DNA of 64,000 bases from Streptomyces sp. NBC_01446. GTDB lineage: Bacteria; Actinomycetota; Actinomycetes; Streptomycetales; Streptomycetaceae. The position numbers were made by a program, and so were the translations under genes. Positions 36,196 through 43,128 of this stretch are shown in pieces. The notes under the pieces are model-generated. The model saw nothing but the letters and a program-made list of their open reading frames with translations, made no database searches and had not been told where the DNA came from. The first letter of the stretch is position 1. Every line of letters starts with the position of its first letter. The stretch covers positions 930,001-994,000 of the forward strand of contig NZ_JAPEPO010000001.1 in assembly GCF_026340095.1 (NCBI RefSeq), written 5' to 3'.

Positions 36196-37590
36196 TCAGA
36201 GCGCCTCCCCTGCGACCGCGCCCGTGGCCGGGGCGGTGCGGACACCGTCCTTCTTCGGCCGGCCCGGCGCCCGCAGGAACACCGCGAGCACCGCAGAGCA
36301 AAGGCCGATGGAACCGGCGAGGACGAACGCCCCCTCGTAGTCCCACGCGCCGACCACGACGGCACCCATGCCGGAGCCGACTAGCCCGGAGATGAGCTTG
36401 GAGCTGTAGACCAGACCGTAGTTGGAGGCGTTGTTGTTCTCACCGAAGTAGTCCGCGGTCATCGCGGCGAACAGGGGGAAGATCGCGCCGCCGCCGAAAC
36501 CGGAGACCATGGAGCAGAAGAGGAAGAACGGCATGCTGCCCATCGATCCGGACAACAGCACCCCGAACTGCGCCGATCCCAGGACCAGACAGACCAGGAT
36601 GAGCGTGTTGCGACGGCCGTACTTGTCGGAGATCCAGCCGATGACCCCGCGGCCCGTACCGTTCACGATCGCCTTCAGCGACATGGCGGTCGCCACGATG
36701 CCGCCGGCGAATCCCATGTCCTTGCCGAACGGGACCTGAAAGGCGATGCCGAAGATATTGATCCCCGCCGTGCAGAGCAGGCAGAACCACATCATCCAAA
36801 GCACAGGGGTCCGCGCGGCTTCCTTCGTCGTGTACTGCTTCACGGCCGGCGGGTTCTTCTCCAGCGCGCGCACGATCCGCGGATCGTCGGAGACCTTCAG
36901 TGGGTCGACGTGCTCGGGCCACCAGCTCTTGGGCGGGTCCTTGAAGAACCAGCCCGCGACCGCGACCACGGTGCAGCAGATCAGGCCGACCATGACAAGG
37001 ACGGTCTCGTAGTTGCTGAGGTCCATGTAGGACGTGAACAGGAACACGAAGGGCACCGATCCATAGGCGAAACCGCCGTTGACCAGGCCGGTCTTGCCGC
37101 CCTTGCGCTCCGGGTACCACTTGCCGACCATGTTGACGCAGGTCGCGTAGACGAGACCCGCGCCGATGCCGCTGCACATGCCGAAACCGAGATAGGCCAC
37201 GAACACATTCGGCGCGTACGCCAGCGACAGATAGCCGAGGACGGTGCCGAGGGCACCGAGCATCATGGCGTTGCGAGCCGGCAGCCTGCCGCTTTCGCGC
37301 AGCTGTCCGGCCGGAAGGGCCACAGCCGCCTGGAAGAACACCCAGACGCCCATGAGCCAGAAGATGTGCCCGCTGTTCCACAGATGAGCTTCGTGCAGCG
37401 TGTCCTCGGCGGATGTGAACGCGTACTCCGAGGAGCTGATGCCCAGCATGCCCATCCAGGGAAAGAGCACCATGGTCCATCGCGGGCGTCCCATGATGTC
37501 CCGGTCGGACTCGCCGATCCGGTAGGTGCGTCCGTTTCCGTCCGTCACCTCCCTGCACGGAACGTGTGACGGTATGTCAGTTGTCGTCAT
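36196..37590 (-). CDS. MFS carrier, oxalate:formate antiporter-like (OxlT family), copy 2
   Basis: This 464-residue paralogue of the carrier at 26243 has the same hydrophilic N-terminus (REVTDGNGRTYRIGESDRDI), 12 membrane helices, YATCVNMVGKWYPERKGGKTGLVNGGFAYG, FGIAFQVPFGKDMGF and ADYFGENNNASNYGLVYSSKLISG. The lysine in the last motif is the candidate dicarboxylate-contacting residue. ATG 37590 was chosen because it restores the family N-terminus. An operator TGCATACGATATGGA lies 226 nt upstream. Having two similar carriers suggests different affinities, or separate oxalate uptake and formate handling. Confidence 0.85.
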   Translation of the reverse strand: MTTTDIPSHVPCREVTDGNGRTYRIGESDRDIMGRPRWTMVLFPWMGMLGISSSEYAFTSAEDTLHEAHLWNSGHIFWLMGVWVFFQAAVALPAGQLRESGRLPARNAMMLGALGTVLGYLSLAYAPNVFVAYLGFGMCSGIGAGLVYATCVNMVGKWYPERKGGKTGLVNGGFAYGSVPFVFLFTSYMDLSNYETVLVMVGLICCTVVAVAGWFFKDPPKSWWPEHVDPLKVSDDPRIVRALEKNPPAVKQYTTKEAARTPVLWMMWFCLLCTAGINIFGIAFQVPFGKDMGFAGGIVATAMSLKAIVNGTGRGVIGWISDKYGRRNTLILVCLVLGSAQFGVLLSGSMGSMPFFLFCSMVSGFGGGAIFPLFAAMTADYFGENNNASNYGLVYSSKLISGLVGSGMGAVVVGAWDYEGAFVLAGSIGLCSAVLAVFLRAPGRPKKDGVRTAPATGAVAGEAL

Positions 37591-37815
37591 GCCATTACCC
37601 CTACGTCGCAGAACCCTGGCCAGCGCCCCCTGTCCGGTTCTCACGTGCCGTCAGGACCCTCCGCCCCGCGATCGCCCCCACGGCCGGCCGGAGCTCCCTG
37701 CGCCCTGACGTGGCCCGGAGCGCGCGTGCGCTCACGAGTCCTGACTTCGCGTCACCACATGTGCGACCCCTTCCGCGACGACGGGAACAGTGATCCACTC
37801 CACACGCCGTAACTT

Positions 37816-37830
37816 TGCATACGATATGGA
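37816..37830. promoter_or_regulatory. TGCATAC-type operator upstream of carrier copy 2
   Basis: TGCATACGATATGGA matches 11 of 14 specified positions and shares the TATGGAGT right flank with the sites at 27948 and 40062. A further GTATTCTG half-site follows at about 37838. Confidence 0.65.
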
Positions 37831-38373
37831 GTAGCCCGTATTCTGTAGAGGGGTCGCCTCTCTGTCTAGGGGCTGCACTCCGTCTTTCTCGCGCGAATGC
37901 CATGCGGGTCATACGGACGTCCACGTCCGCCGCGTCGGACCTCGGCGGGTGCCCGTCGGACCACGATCCCCTTGGGGCGTACGGGTGTTGGAGTGCCGCG
38001 CAAGTCTCTGACGAAGATGTCCGCGGGGGCCGTGTCCTGCGCTGCCGACCTGCGGCACATCGCCCCGAGGAAGAACCTTGGCCTTCCCGTAGCGCAGGGG
38101 CGGGATCGCATCCACGGAGTCGAGAGCGTGCAGGCACCGCGGGCGTGAAGCCGAATTCCGCGCCGAGCGCGTCGAGAGGAGCCGCGGCACGCCGTCATGC
38201 GGTCGCTGTGGACGCCCACGGGGCGCACCCCGACTCCAGGCCTACGAATGTGGCATTTCCTTGCAGCGTAGGCGAGTTGACGGCTTCACGAAGGGTGGGC
38301 CCGCCAGCGGATGCGGTCGGGCGCGACGGGTCGCCGACGGCGCTCACGGTGGCGCTCATGGCTTTGCGCGGCC

Positions 38374-38401
38374 GTTCCATCGTGCCGTTGCGCGATGGAA
38401 C
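38374..38401. repeat. Perfect inverted repeat in the intergenic gap
   Basis: GTTCCATCG (38374-38382) and CGATGGAAC (38393-38401) surround a 10-nt loop. It may be the terminator of the leftward CoA-transferase transcript, though it lies about 300 nt past that stop. Confidence 0.45.
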
Positions 38402-38697
38402 GAGGCAGGGGTGGGCGGGCCGGACGGTGCCAGGGGGCGCCTGAGAACACCATCCGGCCTCGCACCCGCGCCGCGGCGGCGGACGGGGTCAGCCACCGCG
38501 GGCACGATGAGGGCCGACGCCTCAGCGTGAGGTCGTACGGGCGGTACGGGTGGTACGGGCGGCGCAGTGCGGATACCCGTGGATCCGGGAGACAACGCGG
38601 TGCACGGCACGTGACCGAGGCGCGCCGGCGCGGCTGGGGCGGTGACCGTGGCGACAGCACGTCCGCACGAAAACGCTGCCATCCGGTCCGAGCGGCA

Positions 38698-39927
38698 TCA
38701 GATCACTCCACCGGTCCGCAGCACGGCCAACTCTTCATCGTCCAGGCCCAGTTCACCGACGAAGACCTCTTCGTTGTGCTCACCGAGCAACGGCGAGCTG
38801 GTGATGTGGACCGGAGAGTCGGAGAGCTTGAGCGGGGATCCGACGGTGGTGAACGAGCCGCGCTGGGGGTGCGGCACCTCGACGACCATGTCGTTGGCGA
38901 CGAGCGAGGCGTCCTCGATGATCTCCTTGGTGGACAGGATCGGGCCGCACGGGATGTTGTGCGCGTTGAGCTTCTCCAGAACGTCCCACTTGGGGAGCGT
39001 CGAGGTCCACTCCTCGATGAGCTGGAACATCTTGCCGAGCTTGGGGAGCCGCGCCGCGGGCGACGCCCACTCGGGGTCGTCGGCCAGTTCGGGCCGCCCG
39101 ATCAGCTCGCTCAGCGGCTGCCAGCCGACCGGCTGCACGATCACGTACACGTAGTCGTTGGGCCCACCCGGAGCGCACCTCACGGCCCAGCCGGGCTGCC
39201 CGCCGCCGGAGGCGTTCCCGGAGCGCGGCACCTCGTCTCCGAAGTCCTCGTTCGGGTACTCGGCCAACGGGCCGTGCGCGAGCCGCTGTTGATCCCGAAG
39301 CTTCACCCGGCACAGGTTGAGCACGGCGTGCTGCATGGCCACGTTCACGCGCTGCCCCTGCCCGGTGTTCTCGCGCTGGAAGAGGGCAGCCAGGATGCCG
39401 GCGACGGCATGGATGCCCGTTCCCGAGTCGCCGATCTGGGCGCCGGTGGCGAGCGGCGGCCCGTCCTCGAACCCGGTGGTCGCCATCGACCCACCCATGG
39501 CCTGCGCGACCACCTCGTACGCCTTGAAGTTGGTGTACGGCCCTTCACCGAAGCCCTTGATGGACGCATAGACGATTTTCGGGTTGATCTCCCGAATACG
39601 TTCCCAGGTGAACCCCATCCGATCGACGGCGCCCGGCCCGAAGTTCTCGACCATGACGTCGGAGCGCCGGATCAGCTCGGTGAGGAGCTCCTTGCCACGC
39701 TCGGTCTTGGTGTTGAGGGTGATGCTCCGCTTGTTGCAGTTGAGCATCGTGAAGTAGAGCGAGTCGACATCGGGCAGGTCGCGCAGCTGCTTACGCGTGA
39801 TGTCGCCGGTAGGCGCCTCCACCTTGATGACGTCCGCGCCGAGCCAGGCGAGGAGCTGGGTGGCGGAGGGCCCGGACTGCACGTGCGTCATGTCCAGAAC
39901 TCGGATGCCTTCTAGTGCCTTTGCCAT
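38698..39927 (-). CDS. Second class III CoA-transferase of the Frc/UctC group
   Basis: This 409-residue enzyme has the family N-terminus [19 protein letters not shown], catalytic Asp167 in [11 protein letters not shown], and the glycine loop [11 protein letters not shown]. The divergence from the first copy (for example [13 protein letters not shown]) suggests a different CoA donor or acceptor, such as acetyl- or succinyl-CoA:oxalate transfer as in E. coli YfdE or Acetobacter UctC. Gln47 occupies the Oxalobacter Trp48 position, as in the first copy. ATG 39927 gives the canonical start. An operator TGCATACCGTATGGA lies 135 nt upstream. It is the right-most functional gene of the island. Confidence 0.88.
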   Translation of the reverse strand: MAKALEGIRVLDMTHVQSGPSATQLLAWLGADVIKVEAPTGDITRKQLRDLPDVDSLYFTMLNCNKRSITLNTKTERGKELLTELIRRSDVMVENFGPGAVDRMGFTWERIREINPKIVYASIKGFGEGPYTNFKAYEVVAQAMGGSMATTGFEDGPPLATGAQIGDSGTGIHAVAGILAALFQRENTGQGQRVNVAMQHAVLNLCRVKLRDQQRLAHGPLAEYPNEDFGDEVPRSGNASGGGQPGWAVRCAPGGPNDYVYVIVQPVGWQPLSELIGRPELADDPEWASPAARLPKLGKMFQLIEEWTSTLPKWDVLEKLNAHNIPCGPILSTKEIIEDASLVANDMVVEVPHPQRGSFTTVGSPLKLSDSPVHITSSPLLGEHNEEVFVGELGLDDEELAVLRTGGVI

Positions 39928-40061
39928 GGCCGTCCTCACCTCACTGATACGTCGTGACGTCGGGTCGGGCTGAAAACGCGCTGGCACGGAGGCCAGGCCC
40001 AACACGCGCACCCTGCGCGACGACGGCAGTCATCACGCCTGGCCAACCCCAGACTGTAGAT

Positions 40062-40076
40062 TGCATACCGTATGGA
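40062..40076. promoter_or_regulatory. TGCATAC-type operator upstream of the second CoA-transferase
   Basis: TGCATACCGTATGGA matches 12 of 14 specified positions. The extended form GATTGCATAC-N-GTATGGAGT is shared almost exactly with the site at 27948. Confidence 0.75.
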
Positions 40077-40090
40077 GTTGTTTCGTCATC

Positions 40091-40300
40091 ATGGCCATAG
40101 AGGGAGTGGTTGTCCAGAGTCCGTACGCCGATCGCAGTGACGGCCGGGTCGTCCTTGTGGAAGCCACCGGCGCCGGTCTGGAGGCCTTCCGGCAGCGGCG
40201 CGCCGAGCGCGCCGAGTCCCTGCGGCACCTCAGCGAGGAGCTGTCCGAGCGGGAACAGCACGCGGTGCAGTCGGCCTTCCGCCCTGGCCCGGGCGATCCT
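40091..40300 (+). pseudogene. MarR-family regulator remnant (C-terminal part), cut by an insertion sequence
   Basis: The frame from about 40091 reads GVVVQSPYADRSDGRVVLVE, then ATGAGLEAFRQRRAERAESL, then a helix with LSEELSEREQHAVQSA. This is the wing and dimerisation helix of a MarR protein. The DNA-binding N-terminal half is missing, and similarity ends where the IS terminal repeat begins at 40300. It is not expected to be functional. Confidence 0.6.
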
Positions 40301-40398
40301 GTGAGGCTCAAAAACACGAATCGCCGTCCCGCCTTTGAAGCCCCTCGCCGCAAAGAACCGGGAGCACAGGACCCTGAGCAGCGGCTCTGCCGCATCTG

Positions 40399-40417
40399 GG
40401 ATCACGTTTCGTGATCC
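40399..40417 (+). promoter_or_regulatory. Hairpin covering the transposase start codon
   Basis: GGATCACG-TTT-CGTGATCC is a perfect 8-bp stem that includes the GTG start (40411) of the transposase. Such a structure could limit transposase translation from transcripts entering from outside. Confidence 0.5.
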
Positions 40418-41520
40418 TGTCCACGCTGTACGCCGTCACCCGCCGCCTTCTGTCACTGCCCGCGTTGCTCCTGCAGCGTGACGTCACGAAGGACGCGGAG
40501 TTGCTGGTGCTGCGCCACGAAAACGCGGTCCTGCGCCGACACGTCCCACGCCTACGCTACGAACCAGCCGACCACCTGTGGATCGCCGCGCACTCGCACC
40601 TCATACCGCGCCGCCGCCGGCCTCAGGTCCTCCCCAGGACCCCGGCCACGCTGCCGGACCGGCACCGCAAACTCGTCGCAAGAAGTGGGACCACAGCCAG
40701 CGTCGCCGACCCGGACGCCCGCCCACGAGCCCCGCAGCCAAAGCCCTGGTCCTACGCGTGGCGGCCGACAACCCCGGATGGGGCCATCGGCACATCCACG
40801 GCGAACGCACCCGCCTCGGCCACAAGATGGCCGCCTCCACCGTGTGAAACATCCTCAACCAGGCCGGCATCGACCCCATCCCACGTCGTACCGGACCAAC
40901 CTGGAGGCAGTTCCTCCAAGCCCAGGCCGAGCACATCATCGCCGTCGACTACCTGCACGTCGACACCATCAACCTCAAACGCACCTACGCCCTGGTCATA
41001 CCCGAACACGGCAGACGCCGTGCGCACCTGCTCGGCGTCACCGCCAACCCCACCGGCCCATGGACCACCCAGGCCGCCCGCAACTTCCTCATGGACACCG
41101 GCATGAACATCGCAGGCATCAAGTTCCTGATCCGTGACCGCGGCGGCCAGTTCACCGACGCCTTCGACGCCGTCTTCACCGACGTCGGCCTGCGCGTCCT
41201 CAAAAGCCCGCCCCAGGCCCCGAAAGCGAACGCACACTGCGAAAGGTTCAACGGCACCCTGCGCCGCGAGCTCCCCGACCGGACACTCATCGTCAACGAA
41301 CGGCACCTGAGCCGAACCCTCACCAAATACCTGGAGCACTACAACGGGCACCGGCCTCACCGCGCACTGAACCAGCTCTGTCCATCGCAAGCTGAAGCCG
41401 GACCGCCGCGCCCCACCGACCTCGCCGACCACCACGTCCACCACGCAGCGGTCCTCGGCGGACTCATCAACGAATACCAGACCGCCAGTTGGCACCACTA
41501 CGAACCCGCAGATCAGCGAC
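40411..41520 (+). pseudogene. Integrase-core (rve/DDE) transposase, inactivated
   Basis: The N-terminal part (GTG 40411) reads ELLVLRHENAVLRRHVPRLRYEPADHLW. The frame then shifts near 40680 into KWDHSQRRRPGRPPTS and PGWGHRHIHGERTRLGHKMAASTV. TGA at about 40845 stands where related proteins have Trp. The same frame continues after it through ILNQAGIDPIPRRTGPTWRQ, VDYLHVDT and the catalytic-core end SPPQAPKANAHCERFNGTLRRE to VLGGLINEYQTAS. One frameshift plus one stop means no intact enzyme unless recoded. Confidence 0.75.
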
Positions 41521-41560
41521 CGAATCCCATATATTTGAGCCCCACAGGCCGTAACCGCCC

Positions 41561-41600
41561 GCGAACGAGCCCCTGCCCGGATGGGCAGGGACTCGTTCGC
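41561..41600. terminator. Long bidirectional hairpin
   Basis: GCGAACGAG-CC-CCTGCCC pairs with GGGCAGG-GA-CTCGTTCGC around GGAT. It is located just outside the IS and 131 nt from the stop of the leftward GH43-like gene, so it can end both transcripts. Confidence 0.7.
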
Positions 41601-41730
41601 GCACGACCCGACGTCGTCACCTGGCCCAGGGCCGCCCTGTCGGTTTCACCGGATACGCAGGCGCCCAGGAGAGAGCTTGTGCGTGCTCGGTGACGCCGGC
41701 GCGACGGGGCATGCAGGTCGGTCTGGGACT

Positions 41731-43059
41731 CTAGGCCTGACGCCGTACGTACAGGCGGTTGCCCTTCGGTCCGGTCCACTCCAGGCGGACGACGCCGGCG
41801 ACCGCGGCATCGCCGACACGGGACGGGTCGGCCCAGTAGCCGCTGGCCGGGTTACGGAAGAAGGTCGCCCACAGGCCACCGTCGCTGTCCTTGAAGAAGT
41901 TGTTGTGCCCGGCGCCCACACCCGCGGTCCAACGCTCGGAATACGGACCTTCGAAACGGTCCGCGACGGCGACGACCGCGTCGTACTGGTACTGCGTCCG
42001 GCCGGTGCCCGGCGGATCGTAGGCAGCGCGGGTGCTGCCGTCGGCATTGACCGACGTACGGTCCCACGCGGCGTGCACCAGGTAGTACTTGCCACCGTGC
42101 TTGAAGACGTAGGCGCCCTCGAGGTACGGCTCGGGCGTGTACGGCGTCTGCCGGAACGCCGGCAGGTTCGTCGTCGGGACGATGTCCTCCATGTCCTTGC
42201 GGAACTTGGCGTAGACGTGGTTGTGCAGCACCAGCCACGCGTCGGCCCCTTCCGTGTAGAGGCTGCCGTCGATGTGGTGGTACGCGCCGGGTTTGATGAA
42301 CGACGGCCCACCGATGAACGAGTCACCGAAGGGCTTGTCGAGATTGCCCTCGACGAGGCGGTACGGGCCCGCGACCCCGCCCTCGCTCACCAGCAGGAAC
42401 GAGCCGACCTTCCGGGAGTGGTCGCCCATGCACGCGACGAGGTACCACTTGCCGTGGAAGTAGTGCAGCTCGGGCGCCCACGCCTCGCCGCGCTTGCCGA
42501 ACGCGTCGTCGTACCAGTACTCCTGCCACGGGGCGACGACCGTGCGGCCGGGGCGGTTCTCCTCGACGAACTCGGGCGACCACACCTTTCCGCGCTCGGC
42601 GCCGGGCCGAATGCCAGTGGTGTCGGCCAGCCGCCACGGGCCGTGCAAGGACGGTGCCGTCCATACGAAGAGGCCGTCGTTCCAGGGGGCGGCCGCCGTG
42701 AGGCCGGGCACGCGGGTGGTGCCGGTGGCGACGTAGAGCGGACGGCCGTCGACGACGAAGCAGTTGACGTAGGTGTCGCGCATCCAGACCCGACCCAGCT
42801 CCTTGTCGCGGGGACGGAGCTCGAGGGGCAGGACGAAGGAGTTGTCCTCGCGCGGCCACAAGTCCTTGCGGGTGTCGGCGAGTCCGTACGGTTCGAGGGC
42901 GGGCCAGTTCGACGGGTGACGCTTCGTCGTCGCGGCCTTCGCAGGCAGCGCCTGGGCAGTTGCGGTGCCTATGGGGAGTGCGGCCACTCCTAGGGAACCG
43001 GCGATGCCGGCCAGCATGGACCGTCGGCCCACGTGCGTTCCGTCCTCGGATCCGGTCAT
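41731..43059 (-). CDS. Tat-exported glycoside hydrolase, GH43-like beta-propeller
   Basis: This 442-residue secreted protein has a twin-arginine signal VGRRSMLAGIAGSLGVAALP (about residues 8-30), then a five-bladed-propeller-type body: VWMRDTYVNCFVVDGRPLYV, FVWTAPSLHGPW, GEAWAPELHYFHGKWYLVAC, DAWLVLHNHVYAKF, PEPYLEGAYVFKHGGKYYL and GAGHNNFFKDSDGGLWATFF. Similar segments occur in GH43-type arabinan/xylan or galactan hydrolases. The exact specificity cannot be told. ATG 43059 (MTGSEDGTHV) has GGAG upstream and a normal Tat n-region; a start at 43089 is possible. It lies 69 nt after the sulfatase gene, forming a two-gene leftward operon. Confidence 0.75.
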   Translation of the reverse strand: MTGSEDGTHVGRRSMLAGIAGSLGVAALPIGTATAQALPAKAATTKRHPSNWPALEPYGLADTRKDLWPREDNSFVLPLELRPRDKELGRVWMRDTYVNCFVVDGRPLYVATGTTRVPGLTAAAPWNDGLFVWTAPSLHGPWRLADTTGIRPGAERGKVWSPEFVEENRPGRTVVAPWQEYWYDDAFGKRGEAWAPELHYFHGKWYLVACMGDHSRKVGSFLLVSEGGVAGPYRLVEGNLDKPFGDSFIGGPSFIKPGAYHHIDGSLYTEGADAWLVLHNHVYAKFRKDMEDIVPTTNLPAFRQTPYTPEPYLEGAYVFKHGGKYYLVHAAWDRTSVNADGSTRAAYDPPGTGRTQYQYDAVVAVADRFEGPYSERWTAGVGAGHNNFFKDSDGGLWATFFRNPASGYWADPSRVGDAAVAGVVRLEWTGPKGNRLYVRRQA

Positions 43060-43128
43060 CAGTAGCGTCTCCTTCTTGGTCGAGGGCACCGGTGCTGTCG
43101 GGGGATCACTTTTGGCGTTCTGCGCTGT

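Larger units (their letters stand above)
37591..38697. other. 1.1-kb gap without a recognisable gene
   Basis: Between carrier copy 2 and the second CoA-transferase there is an operator at 37816-37830, a perfect 9-bp inverted repeat at 38374-38401 and a tandem ACGGGTGGT-like repeat near 38535-38565. The frames that cross it are Arg/Pro-rich in every direction and look like non-coding GC-rich DNA. It may contain an untranslated leader, a small RNA or decayed sequence. Confidence 0.55.
40300..41546 (+). mobile_element. Degenerate insertion sequence of about 1.25 kb
   Basis: Terminal inverted repeats TGTGAGGCTCAAA (40300-40312) and TTTGAGCCCCACA (41534-41546) match at 12 of 13 positions. They enclose one integrase-core transposase gene broken by a frameshift and a nonsense codon. 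No target duplication was evident by eye. It abuts the MarR remnant and marks the right border of the oxalate island. Confidence 0.7.

Noticed and set aside
37866..38228. A 120-codon minus-strand frame in the island gap as a gene
   Set aside because: It has no ribosome site or recognisable fold, its composition is Arg/Pro-rich, and opposite-strand frames are equally open.
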